DNA of 64,000 nt from Marsupella aquatica. Taxonomy: Eukaryota; Marchantiophyta. Shown piece after piece: positions 23,396 to 34,373 of the stretch. Position 1 is the first letter of the stretch. Each line of letters starts with the position of its first letter. The DNA is taken from the NCBI GenBank assembly GCA_973895155.1, contig OZ316895.1, positions 5,952,001-6,016,000 on the forward strand. The letters run 5' to 3'. The notes below the pieces were generated by a model. That model worked only from the letters and a program-made list of their open reading frames with translations. It had not been told where the DNA came from and ran no database searches. The translations under genes were made by a program, and so were the position numbers.

Positions 23396-25331
23396 CCCCC
23401 GAGCATAGGCACAACTGCTATTGCATCTGTGTTAGAGAGTTCACGCTGCCAAGTCCTTGGCCAAGCTTTGGATTTGAATTGTTGGACTTGGATTATCAGC
23501 TTGGGAGTAGCAGAGCAGTTTTGGATGCGCTCTGCTGGTGTTATAGATCGTCCATTGGTGAGCTTGCGGCCTACTGAGACAGTAGTGGCCACAATTGGGG
23601 GCGAGCAAATAGCCCATGGACCTATGGCAGGATTGACCAAGGTTGGACAAATTGTTGAGCAAAAAGGGACTGCTCTTGAAACTATTGCTATATAGCAATC
23701 ATCAGCTATCTTTTCTACCCTACAAAAGGATATTAGGGATTTGGTGAAGAGTTGCGAGCCACAAATTGGTCCTAAGTTGATAGGGGAGGAGAGATATCGC
23801 ATGCATCATTCCTAAAGAGTTACTGGAATTGTTTTGCATTTAGCATAAAGGATTTGGGAATTGAAGGGCCCTGGTATTCAAATTGAATTGGCTAGTGATG
23901 CGCCAATCTTTGGTAGACCATACCGTTATAGTGACATAGAGAGAACTTTGATTCAGAGCAAAACTTAGGATTTGTTGGAGGTTGGTTTGGTGGAGATCTC
24001 ATAAGGGGAGTATGCATCTGCCACAGTGATGCCAGTCAAAAAGGATGTGCATGGCAATTACACTAATAGGCGCATGTGTGGTGATTACCAACCTATTAAT
24101 CGTCATACAAAATATGATCGATATGCCATGCCTACACCTGAGGAGATCTTTGATGTTGTAGGGCATGCAAAGGGTTTTAGTTCATTGGACCTGAGGGCAG
24201 GGTACCATTAGCTTCCAATCAGACATTTTAACAGGTCCAAAACAACATTCTGGGGAATTGATTTGCATGGCAATGATTGTTTGTATCAGTGGTTGTTCTT
24301 ACCATTTGGGTTGAAGAATGCACCAGCTGAATTCCAGAGAGTCATGGATCAAATTCTTGCAAGTTTGGATTAAATTGTTAGATGTTACATTGATGATATT
24401 TTGGTCTATTCTTCCACTGTGGAAGAACAGTAACAACACTTGCAGATTGTGTTGGAGAGATTGAGAGAATATGGGTTGAAACTCCATCCTGGCAAGCGTA
24501 AGTTCTTCCAAGACCAGATTGAGTATTTGGGCCACCCAAGGGGATTGGGTGTGCAACAGAATAAGATGGAGGTCATTACACAGAATCCTCATCCTACTGA
24601 TGTGAGTAGAGTTCGTGCATTCTTGGGATTGACGAGCTACTACAGGAGGTACGTTAAAGGATTTAATTAGCCAGGTTGCTAAACCTTTAACCATACTCAC
24701 TAAGTTGGATCATGAGTGGATTTGGGGTGATGATCAGGAGCATGCCTTTCAAGAGTTGAAAAAAAGATTGGCATCATCCCCTATTTTGAGAAGACCCATT
24801 TCAGGGAGACCATTTCAGCTACACACTGATTGGCGTGGAGTAGGACTTGGAGCAGTGCTTACTCAAAAGGATGATGAGGGGAATGAGTTTGTTGTGGCAT
24901 ATGCCAGTAGATCAAACAATTCAACATAAGCTAAATATAGCTCTTATGAGGGAAAGTGTTTGGCGGCAGTGTGGGCTATGGCATACTTCCGTTGCTACTT
25001 ATTTGGTAACCCTTTCACCTTGATAATTGATCATCTGCCTCTCAAGTGGTTAATGAAGTCTGACAAGCTTATTGGGAATCTTGCACGATGGACATTGTTG
25101 TTATAGGAGTATGATTTCCAGGTTGTGGATAGGTCTGGAAAAGTGAACTTGGATGCAGATGGATTAAGCCACAATCCATGTACTAGTCAAGAGGATGAGA
25201 CTGGAGCCAGATGGCATGATGAGTCAGATAAAGAGATGATGCTAGGATGACATACATCTGCCTTCCTTTATTGGGTTCTAGCATGCAGTGGATCTATGGA
25301 CACTATTCATTGGATGAAGTAGATGATGAGT
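23396..25331 (+). pseudogene. gypsy 2 pol: RT and RNase H, decayed
   Basis: The frame begins with a pre-RT region (LNCWTWIISLGVAEQFWM) and runs into reverse transcriptase: SATVMPVKKDVHGNY, MCGDYQPINRHT, FSSLDLRAGYH, FGLKNAPAEFQRVMDQI, the catalytic YIDD in RCYIDDILVYS, and FLGLTSYYRRYVKGF. RNase H follows (LHTDWRGVGLGAVLTQ). At least eight in-frame stops, mostly at former Gln codons, and several indels disable it. It is the same family as gypsy 1. The frame ends at GATGATGAGT, where a CACTA terminus begins; the integrase that should follow is not found elsewhere in the window. Confidence 0.9.
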
Positions 25332-26712
25332 CACTAGAAGAAACCCACCCTTTCTGAGACCACAAAGAACGTGACTTGTCCGAGACCTTCATGAAATAGC
25401 GACTCCAAAGTTGTTGGTGTCATGTTAGTCACACCTTCTTGACTGAGTTTTGGTGAAGTTTTGAGGAGTCATGTTTACAACTTTTAGGGAAGTTGTAACT
25501 ATAACTCAGTTAAGGCAATTAGGTTGAAGTCATACAAGCGACTCTACATTAGCGTACAACTTATGAGAGCACAACATTTGAGCCCTTCAACCTTAAAGTA
25601 TGAGATCTAACCCAATACATATGATTTTGGATACACCATATGTCATCCCACATAGATTTAATTATAGTCAGGTCATACCATTTTAAACCATTAGTGAGTA
25701 TTCCATCATTATTCCTGCCCCCATTTAGACACCATGAAGCGCGCCCCAGCCCCATTCAACTGCAAAAAGGATTTGTGAAAGCTTGCTAACCTAACTTAAT
25801 GCTTTTTGTAGTCAATCTCTAATTTTTCTATCGCCGTCTTCTGGTCGTGCCAAAGGCGTGCTTAATTATCACCCAATTTCAGCCTCACATATGTAGGTTG
25901 GGTTTACTTATTGCCATGCCCCGTAAACCTTCATGTTTCCCATGCCCCCTTCATATATGACAACCAATGCATGGTTCATGTTCAATATAAGTCCAACTTA
26001 AATGTTCAACTTAAATATATATGATCAGCTCTTCACTACCCCAACCCTAAAAAAATGTACTTTTCATAATGGTAATGTGGGGTCATATATACCTGACTAT
26101 TTGGCCACATTTTCACCAAAGGGGGTGGTTCAAAGTTGTGACTAACCACTCACCCCACATATAACTATTGCGTAAGTCCTTTGGTTTCAAAGGAAAAAAC
26201 TAATTAGGCAAATCATAGACTTTTGTGTCTCTTTTGTGAACTAATGTCTCCACTTCAATGTGCGTGAGTGTGCCTTTGGACACAAGTTTAGGGTGTGCGG
26301 GTTTTGTTTAACACGGCAGTAGAGTGCAAAGTTGAGTTGAATGTGCGCGGGAACTCAGCGGTGTGAGAAAAACTCGCTTGTCCATTGTGCTTACGGCCGG
26401 GGATATTCATCGTGCCTGAAGGTTTTGTGAAGGGTTTTGTGCGAGGAGCTTTACGGACTTCACTCCCGCTTGAGAGATGGTGATGGCAGGCAGGTGCAGC
26501 AGCAGCGCTTGATCAAGGTGCAACTTTATTGCGTAAGTCCCTGCTCGTCGTCTGGATATGTCATTGTTGTCGGGGTCTTCATGCTCATCTGATTCGTCTT
26601 CTGCTCTTTGTGGCCGAGAGTCGACTACCTCACTCACTGACTTCTTGTCCAATGCATACCACAACCCTATTCCTTGTTCTCAGTCTGCGAGTTTGTGAGC
26701 TTTGGACCAGAG
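25332..26712. other. CACTA left terminal and subterminal region; no gene seen
   Basis: It starts with the CACTA terminus and contains no recognisable coding sequence. A 45-bp segment at about 26474-26520 (GCAGCAGCGCTTGATCAAGG at its end) recurs at about 31486-31530 on the far side of element A, so it is a local repeat of the host element. Confidence 0.5.
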
Positions 26713-26717
26713 CAGAT
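26713..26717. repeat. Target-site duplication of element A, left (CAGAT)
   Basis: CAGAT immediately before TGTGGTGCG; matched by CAGAT at 31387-31391. Confidence 0.9.
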
Positions 26718-29700
26718 TGTGGTGCGTCCCATGGCTCCCTAAACCCAAGAAACCCCCCAGCTCAAGCCGATTCCCGCAGGTTTCGTGCTTGGCGAGGCTG
26801 TTTCCGCGGCTTAGCGGCATGGGACGCTGCTAACCTTCTACTACTACTATTAACATTTTACACACATATACTGGACAGATCCTTCATCGGGTCATGAGAT
26901 ACGTAGCCGGCCTAATATAGGCCTTCCCCTGTCTTCCCCTGTCTTCCCCTCCGTCTTGTTAGGTATGTTTGGATTCCGCCGCCGGAATGATCCCCAATAG
27001 GCTTGGTTAAGCCGCTAAGACCTCTCTTAGCTCGACACATCCAACTCTCACTCCCCTGCTTACTTTCCTTCCTTCTGTTGATGTGGGCACTCTTCACACA
27101 AGTTAATGCGACACACAAATAGCAAAATGACTCATTCTGACTGAGTCATACCATGCACTTGCCATACAAACAGTACATCTCATACACAAGTTCTGCGAAC
27201 TAAGCCGTGAGGCCAACTCTATTCAGCTCTTAGGCATGAGGAAACATGAATATACACAAGGGTCACTGTATGACTAACCGAGAGCTTCTCGTACTACTTG
27301 ATCCCAGCCCGGCTGGTGCAAACTAAAAACTTGCTAAAGAAGAGGCCCTGAGCTCCCCGCTGCCCAGGTACTTATCCTGGTAGTGGATCCGCCATTCTTT
27401 GCATCGTAAGCCTAATCTACTTAACAGTAATCTACTTGCCCGAATCTACCTATGTACAGCAAGGCAGGAGCACAAGTGTTGCTCCTACCAGTGGGACCGC
27501 AATCCCACTAAGCTAAGTGTCAGGGCCGCTCCTGGTTCTGATCCTAATCCTAAACGTGGAGATCCGCGCCCGCCCTGCCCACTCACGCCTCCTCCCTCCA
27601 CGTCCGCCCTCCCTAAAAGGAACGGCGCCCTTGCACCGTCACGACACCGGTGGTGGATCCTTAATGGACGCCCCCAGCGCTTCCTCCTCAGCCACTGCCG
27701 TAGGCTCATTCCCTGACAGATTACCTGCCCTTGACTGAGTCAACTCTCCATCGGCCTGACTGGGTCCACCATCGGCGTCGGCATCGGCTCGAGAATCGGT
27801 TACGGCCTCAGCCTCGGCTACGGTCTCCCCGGCCTGCTCAAGAGGCGGATCTGGAATACTGGCCTCCTTACTGAGTAGTTCGGCTTGGGCCGCACCATCC
27901 CTACCTGTGATCATAGCGGGATCTATTGCCGTATTCATGTCGGAGGATGGTGCTGGTTCTACCTCTTTGGTCACCACGGCTTGTGGAGTCGGATTACTCC
28001 TTGACCCTGAAGGTTTCCGCTTTTTCTTCTTTTCTGGTTCGGCAGCTGGTCCCTTCCCCTTCCCACTTACCTCCGGCACTGGTGCAGTTGGCGCGGCTTT
28101 TTCTTCGGCCAGTACCACTCTTGGTAACTTGGTTGCCCCAATTGGAGTTGGGCCTGATGAAGACAAGCACCTAAATACTGCGGCTTGTTTCTTCAGCCGC
28201 TCCGTTTGGTTGTCGGCCCGCCGCTGGAGGTTCTCCATCTTCCTCGTGATTTCCTCCAACTCCTCCTGGGTCTCATCCAGGTCCTTGCGTGCCTCCTCTA
28301 GTTCCTTCTGGGCTTCCTCCCGTTCTTGTTTCAAGGTAGTCCTCTCCTCCTGGGTTGCTTTTAGCTCCTTGTCGAGCTCTGCAATGATGACAGACTCCAT
28401 CTGGTTCATCTTGGCGTAAGTCTGTTCGAGCATCTCGTCCTTCTCCCTTAGGTCGGCCTTGAAGCTGGCCGTCAGGGACGCAAGCTCCTGCTGCAGCGCC
28501 ATAATCCCTTGATAGGATTTCCCTAACTCGGCCTCCTGCTGCTCAAGGGCTCCGCAGATTTTCTCGAGCTCCCCTTTCAACGCCCATTCCTTTCTTTGGG
28601 TCTCCGCCATGGCCCGGCTGTTGGCTGTTATGTGGGCCTCCTCTGTATTCTTCAGCTCTTGCTTCCACTTCTCCCTCTCTTTGATCGTGTCGGCCAACTC
28701 TTCCTGCGTCTGAGTCAGTTTATCCTTGATATTCTGATTATCAGCCTGCGCGGTGTCCAACTGCCCCTGCATGATGTTCAGCTCATGTCGTTTAATCCGC
28801 AGTTCATCTTGGGCTTTCTTGGCCGCCCTTAGATCTTCAATCTCGGCTTCCATCCTCCTAAGCCGCCGAATGACCTCGTCCTTCTTGCTTCTCTCTAAAG
28901 CCACCGCTTCTTCTAATTGGTGCTTCTCCAACTGCTCCCTATGGAAAAAGGGTCCTACCTCCAACTCCTCTCCAAAGATGCCGAGCGCAAGTTCCCCACA
29001 CATCTCACCATACTCCATGGCTCTATTCTTAGCGTAGGTGGAGTAAGTAAAAGTGATCGGCATCGCCCATCGCGGCCTCTGCTCCCAAGCCGTCCTGCGG
29101 ATCTCTTCAATCGTGGCTAGAGGTTTGCTTCCTTTTTTGGCTAGCCGCCTGATGTCCTCCGGCCAATCTCCTCCTGGTAAATCCTTTTCCTTAGCCAGGG
29201 CGGCCTCCTCCTCCTGCTTGATTCGCTCCTGAAATTTCTGCACCGTCTGTTTTATGCCGTCGAAGCTCGGGGGAGCAACATCTGGTGGGGGAGACTCAGG
29301 GCTACTCTGCTGGTTGGGGTTCCCTCGCACTACCCTTGGAAGTGTGGGGACAAACCGGCCACAGGTCCTTACTCCTGGAACGTGATGGTCCGACCCATAG
29401 CCGGAATTATCATGGCTGCAGTCCTCCACTGCCTCCTCTACCTCTTGGACGTCCGGCTTCTCCCTCTCCTCTTCGTCGGTAGGAGCTTCAGGCAATTCTG
29501 CCTCAGATTCGGAGCTTGAGGTTCCCACGTACATTCGAACACCTGGCTTGGATTCCGGCCTGATTCTCTCCTTGTCTCCAGCAAAGGGGTTTTCTCTTGT
29601 GAGCCGGTGTAGGCCTACCTCTGTAGTAGTGTCCTGCATTGTTGCCGTTGCCGTTGTTGTTGCCGATGCCGATTTCTTTTCTTTCTCCAGTAGTTTCAGC

Positions 29701-31386
29701 AGACTCTGCATGCCTGGTTGCTGCATCGGCAAGTCTTCCTTCCTGGGCCTAAACACCTGCTCGATCGTAGGACTAACAGGTGGTTGAGGCTTCTCAGCCA
29801 ACGGCCTCGGCGTTGGAGCTTCCTCGGGTGCCCTTACCTGCAGGGGAAGTACCGGGGCAAAAGTCTGACCTCTGGCATACCGGCACAACAGCGGCATGTG
29901 ATAGCCAAGCCGCGACACGCTCCCCATGCCGATTACCTGCTGCTCCTCCTTTAAGATCTTCTTCAATTGGTTGAGGAGGTACCCGTTGTAGTCCCGGCTT
30001 GGGTCTGGCCTTTCTGCCAGATAGACCTGTGCCTTGCCGATCTCTGCCCTCGGCAAGTTACAATGCATGGTCACCCGCAAGAAGTCGATCATCTCTCCTA
30101 TGTGCGGGTTGGTGCAGGTGTTCCGGAAGAAGCCATTCTTCGTTGATGGCCCGGGGAACGACCGGAACTCCTTGTCAGGCAAGGTCTTCCTGGTATCAAC
30201 TTTGGTCTTATTGCCTATCGGCAAGCCAAACACTTCGGCAATTACCTTGGGAGTAAGATAGAAATCCTTCCCATATATCCTCGTGCAATTGGTCTCGGGT
30301 TCCCATGACCCCACGAATTCTAATAGGTCTGACTCCGGTACCTCCGGCTTCAGCCATGGTAATCTTACAAAGGCCTCCAAGCCGGATCCGGCCATGAAGC
30401 CTTGGTACTTCTTGGTCTGCATGGCCGTAAAGCATGCATCCTCCTCCCGTGCAAAATGTAGTTGCACCTCCACCGGTAGGGTTGCCGCCCAGCCCTTCCA
30501 GGTGTCATCCCTGGTTGGAATGGCCTTGATGGGATCGACCTCCTCCTCTTCGGCTTCTCCCTGCCTCCTGCTCTGCTGCTCGGCTAGCTTCTTTGGTGCC
30601 GCCGACCTCGTTCTTTTTGCCGGGGTGGCTTCATCGTTGACGGCCCCCTTCCTCTTCATCTCTGCTGCCGTGGAGGTTTCTCCTAGCACCGTTGCCTGGG
30701 TCCACCTTTCCGTGCTACCCTTTAATTCCCAGTGTATGTCGTTGCATTTCTTGATGGCCTCTCGGATGCCGACGACGCTGTCTTTGCAAAACAGAAGATC
30801 GTCGAGTTGATTGGAAGTAGGCGTCCACAGGAACTCGTCCTTGATGAGTTTGCCTCCTAAGAAAGCCGTCTTCTGCAGCTCCCACAATCGAGCGAGCTCC
30901 TGCCGTTCTCGAGCTGCCCTTTCTGACTCCTCGTCCTCGTAAGTCTTGATGTACTCAGTTGCCCGTTCGAACAGGCATCCCCAGAAATGTGCCGCTTGAT
31001 TGACGTTGCTCATACCCTCCTTAGGTCGATCGTCGGTATCTACTCTCTCCCCGAGTGCTTGCCTAAGCAGCTGACAGTAGTTGGCCTCCCGTAGTCGTCT
31101 GCCTAGTTCGTGCTCGCAAATGAGCCACCATCTCCTGCAAGCACTCCTTACCCCTCTCCTCCGCCGGTCCTTCTTCCCGTTGATCCTTCCTAGCCGCCGA
31201 CGCTTAACGCGCCCTAACCCTAATCGGGTTTTCACCCTCAGCCTTACCTCCGGCCTCGGCCCGGGTTCCATGGTTGCCCCTAATTGTTTATATTTTCCTT
31301 GTTTTGTCCCTATACTAAGGTGTTCCTAGGGTGCCTTCCTGCTTTACCCACTTAACCGGCCGAGTGATTCCTGTCTAGGCATCACA
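26718..31386 (-). mobile_element. Coiled-coil element A, 4,669 bp, complete, TG...CA ends, 5-bp TSD
   Basis: In its own orientation it runs from TGTGATGCCTAG (31386) to GACGCACCACA (26718). The termini are imperfect inverted repeats (TGTGATGC against TGTGGTGC). It is flanked by CAGAT on both sides. Inside are a 115-bp leader, one 1,210-codon ORF and a 0.92-kb 3' region holding repeated GGGGAAGACA purine blocks. No gag, protease, RT or integrase and no long direct repeats are present. The ends and TSD length fit an LTR-retroelement integrase product, for example a giant solo LTR that contains an ORF, or a non-autonomous element. A TIR DNA transposon with 5-bp TSDs is the alternative. Confidence 0.85.
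27639..31271 (-). CDS. Large coiled-coil protein of element A, intact 1,210 aa
   Basis: A single uninterrupted frame. Residues 1-60 are very basic (VKRRRLGRINGKKDRRRRG). Residues 86-180 hold a conserved block beginning MSNVNQAAHFWGCLFERA. A likely nuclear signal PAKRTRSAAPKK is near 217. Residues 265-475 (FAREEDACFTAMQTKKYQGF, then DFYLTPKVIAEVFGLP, then HIGEMIDFLRVTMHC) resemble the putative plant transposon protein domain (Transposase_32-like); the match is by eye. Residues 480-720 are Pro/Glu/Ser-rich. A long heptad coiled coil spans about 778-1030. The tail is Ala/Glu/Asp-rich. No catalytic motif is recognised. The architecture suggests a structural or DNA/chromatin-binding role, for example gag-like; this is inference. 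The intact frame shows A is young or was selected until recently. Confidence 0.88.
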   Translation of the reverse strand: MEPGPRPEVRLRVKTRLGLGRVKRRRLGRINGKKDRRRRGVRSACRRWWLICEHELGRRLREANYCQLLRQALGERVDTDDRPKEGMSNVNQAAHFWGCLFERATEYIKTYEDEESERAARERQELARLWELQKTAFLGGKLIKDEFLWTPTSNQLDDLLFCKDSVVGIREAIKKCNDIHWELKGSTERWTQATVLGETSTAAEMKRKGAVNDEATPAKRTRSAAPKKLAEQQSRRQGEAEEEEVDPIKAIPTRDDTWKGWAATLPVEVQLHFAREEDACFTAMQTKKYQGFMAGSGLEAFVRLPWLKPEVPESDLLEFVGSWEPETNCTRIYGKDFYLTPKVIAEVFGLPIGNKTKVDTRKTLPDKEFRSFPGPSTKNGFFRNTCTNPHIGEMIDFLRVTMHCNLPRAEIGKAQVYLAERPDPSRDYNGYLLNQLKKILKEEQQVIGMGSVSRLGYHMPLLCRYARGQTFAPVLPLQVRAPEEAPTPRPLAEKPQPPVSPTIEQVFRPRKEDLPMQQPGMQSLLKLLEKEKKSASATTTATATMQDTTTEVGLHRLTRENPFAGDKERIRPESKPGVRMYVGTSSSESEAELPEAPTDEEEREKPDVQEVEEAVEDCSHDNSGYGSDHHVPGVRTCGRFVPTLPRVVRGNPNQQSSPESPPPDVAPPSFDGIKQTVQKFQERIKQEEEAALAKEKDLPGGDWPEDIRRLAKKGSKPLATIEEIRRTAWEQRPRWAMPITFTYSTYAKNRAMEYGEMCGELALGIFGEELEVGPFFHREQLEKHQLEEAVALERSKKDEVIRRLRRMEAEIEDLRAAKKAQDELRIKRHELNIMQGQLDTAQADNQNIKDKLTQTQEELADTIKEREKWKQELKNTEEAHITANSRAMAETQRKEWALKGELEKICGALEQQEAELGKSYQGIMALQQELASLTASFKADLREKDEMLEQTYAKMNQMESVIIAELDKELKATQEERTTLKQEREEAQKELEEARKDLDETQEELEEITRKMENLQRRADNQTERLKKQAAVFRCLSSSGPTPIGATKLPRVVLAEEKAAPTAPVPEVSGKGKGPAAEPEKKKKRKPSGSRSNPTPQAVVTKEVEPAPSSDMNTAIDPAMITGRDGAAQAELLSKEASIPDPPLEQAGETVAEAEAVTDSRADADADGGPSQADGELTQSRAGNLSGNEPTAVAEEEALGASIKDPPPVS

Positions 31387-31391
31387 CAGAT
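31387..31391. repeat. Target-site duplication of element A, right (CAGAT)
   Basis: CAGAT directly after GGCATCACA, matching 26713-26717. Confidence 0.9.
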
Positions 31392-34032
31392 GATCGGAAG
31401 CCTTGGACGAGAGACGCAGACTCCAATATCTAGCTTGAAAACAAACGGTGATTGATTTTATCAGGTGAGAAGATCGAGAGCTCTAGAGATGGCGATGGCG
31501 TGCGGGCGTAGCAGCAGCGCTTGATCAAGGTTTGTCTTCTGCTGCTAGTACTGGTGCGATTCTTTCTACTCTCGGCTTTTCTTGCAGAAACAACAGCTCG
31601 GATCTGAGGGCTATTGGCAGTGACACTGGTGCGCCAGTCCCCGCGGAGCTTATGGGATTGGGAGGTTTTGTTAGTTTCATTCAGTAGCAGAGTGGCAGGG
31701 TTGAAGGTCGTAGCGGAGAGCGGGTAGCGGAGTGGCAAGGTTTAGGGAGCTGTGACCTTCATTTGTTGTAAATGTTGGTAAGATGCCGTGACTTGATTGG
31801 TGTTGTCAAAGTTTCTTTTTACTTAGGTTCCTTCAAAGTTTCAGCAACGCAAATTTTTCTGAAAATGACTGTGACTGTGGGCTACAGCTGGTGAGGTGGA
31901 AGGGATTGCAAACGCGTTACTAATCTACAACCTTGGGCACGCTATCAACATATATCCAATCATCGAGCGCAAAGTCGATTAAACCCTCACAAGGTAAGAC
32001 CCACTCATTCCTTTTCTTATAAGCTCTTATTGGGCAAACATCGCTCTCTGCGTACACCTTGCCAGCCAGGCAAGACCCATGATACTGTTCGACTACCACA
32101 GACAGTCCCAAGTGGCCAAGTGGTGCTTCTGAATTTCTGTTGTTGAGTTGCGCCTTCCCAGATGCCGTAGTCACTACTGCTCCTTAGCGTGCACCTACAT
32201 AGGTGCTGACCCAATGAAGAGAGGGATTGAGCCTTGGTACTGTACTCCTACACAGTCTGAGCTCGGGTGCCTATTCTTCATTTCCTGTTGAATGTTCCAT
32301 TTTTTTAGCGGATTGCTGCTCTGCCCTTTTGCCATGGGTCGTCGGTCTGCCGGATGCTATCAGCAGATTAAGAACAAGTCATATCCCAAGTCCCGGTGTT
32401 GCAGTGGTGTCCCCGACCCTAAGATGCCAGCCAAAATCATCTTTCTTGTTTCCTGCTACTGCTGATGTATGTATGTTCTCCCGTATTTTTGCTTACTGAT
32501 TGGTCTCTCCACACTTCTTGCTTGACATGACTGTTTCGCTCCTCCCTGTATGAGAACATGCCTTGTGCCCCGTGCTCTGGCGGTGGGGTGGGGGGGGGTA
32601 AACAGACAACCTTAAGGTCCACTAAATTTATAGGAACCGTGCAATCGTTCAGCTGATTTTAGCAGCAAGATCCCTTGCTTTCCCCTGTTTTTGCTAAGAT
32701 CCCTCCCCACTAATCAATGCATCCTTTACTTTTCTCGGTGGCCCGTGCACCTGCCTTCCTACTTTCGTTCTTATGGACTTTCCTTAGGTTTTCTTTCACC
32801 TGATTTTGGACTTTTTGCTCCAGTGGAATCTGTCTTGACAACTTGTGTTTGTTCTAATTGTTAATATCTCAAGAGGGTCGTCAACTAAGCTGATAGGAGT
32901 CAAAGCTAACTACAAGCTAGCAAATACAGAGAATGCTCCCAAGTCGAGTCAGGAGGAAGTTACTAAAACTAGACCTTCACAACTCTCGAAACTGGAAAGT
33001 GAAATTCAGCCTGAGACATGCAGTTGAAGGCCACAAGGATAACTATATGGCCACACTGTCCCTCATTCAAGTTCAAAGTCCTCTTCAGATTGTCTGAACT
33101 CCTATCTGAACTCCTGAACTGGATGAAGTCCTGTCTGAATGTGAAGTTCAAATTGGCAATCTCAAATGGCAATTTCTGAACTCTTGTCTGAACTTCATCC
33201 ACCCTTCTAAATTGGGATTTGTGCTACGTGTATAGACTCCACATTGTTGCTCCTCCCTTTCGGGCCAGCCCTCCTTGTGAAACGTAGGAGCACGATCATG
33301 GCACTTACACATAGTCTGACATTCAAAAAATGCTACTTCTCAGCAGCATGTTTCGAGCAGTTTGCCTGTGTGTTGAGCCTAATTATTTGTTTATTGCTTT
33401 AGTAACATGCATGGCCAATTGGTTTCTCTTCATGTAAAGGCAAGATTTTGAAACTTACTACTTGAATTGGTGGTTTGAATTTAGTTAAGTGTTGAGAAAT
33501 TAGCATTCACACTAACTATTTTTCTTTTGTGATTGAGTTCTCTTTGCTATTGAATGTATTGAATAATTATTTCATCACAGAAATTTTCAGAACAAACACG
33601 GAAGCACCAGGGGGCTGAGGATTGGATATTGAGGCTGAAGACATTGAGGTAATAAACTGGGTGTGGTTCGGGTGACAATGTTAGCAACTGATGCTTCTTC
33701 AAGGGAACTTCCCATGTGCAGTTTATCCACACATGATTGACTTTGGTTCTTGCTGTTTTGCTTTTGGTGTACTCTTGAGTTTGGTGTCACTCTATCCTTT
33801 CCTGTAGCCTCGAAATAGGACGATTGTGTTTGGCTAAGATGCTAGATTGTGGCTTGTCTTCTTGCTTCCAGCTTGTGTATATTCAATTAATAGAAGTTGG
33901 GAACGAAGTGATAATTGAATTTCCTTATATTAAGCATCTTGACCTAGAAACTCAATACATAAACTCCAGGAGTCCCTCGGGACATAAAATGAGCCAAATT
34001 GTTTCAAAATTGGGAACCTGCACCCGCACTAC
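31392..34032. other. CACTA-internal or host sequence; no gene recognised
   Basis: Several open frames occur on both strands (for example 31920-32174 minus), but none has a motif I recognise. At 33060-33200 short TCTGAACT units are repeated. A run of ten Gs lies near 32590. Confidence 0.4.
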
Positions 34033-34373
34033 TCAAACAAATGTGTTGGGCTTGGTGGCCTTGTAAGTCGTCTTTAGCTTTCGTGATGGAGGTTGAATCT
34101 TGCGGTACGTCAAGGGGAACTTGATCTTTGAATCATGGAACTGCTTGGTACTTTCTCGCTTGCATAGAGAGACAGGGACTGTCGTAGTCTTGATGATCTG
34201 GATGCAAGGGAACCGAAGTCTATGACAAGAAGTCATATCATCATACATCTGTTCTACAGCTCCGTTCAACGTGGTATCATGATATTCCTTGTACATGTTG
34301 TGATAACCTGTACGACTCTGATACCTCACCCAGATACCGAAGTTCTTAATTGTGGTGGGCTTTTTTCGAAGAT
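34033..34373 (-). pseudogene. RPL18A: RPL18a (eL20) last exon, captured fragment
   Basis: The minus strand encodes the C-terminal two thirds of cytosolic 60S ribosomal protein L18a (eL20): [46 protein letters not shown]-like [19 protein letters not shown] and a C-terminus ending [15 protein letters not shown] before TGA. It starts just after an intron-like acceptor (CTACCAG) at ATCTTCGAA, the codons expected for IFE. The A-run after it has six As where seven are needed, so the exon start is out of frame with the rest. No other RPL18a exon is found upstream, so this is a lone 3' exon lying antisense to the CACTA genes, most simply a captured fragment. Confidence 0.9.

Noticed and set aside
26434-26664. 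Minus-strand ORF with DESDEHEDPDNNDIS as a gene
   Set aside because: Short, no family resemblance, lies in CACTA subterminal DNA.
27399-31329. Many plus-strand ORFs antisense to the coiled-coil protein (and their equivalents in B and C)
   Set aside because: They follow from the codon bias of the long ORF on the other strand and are not independently conserved in start or end.
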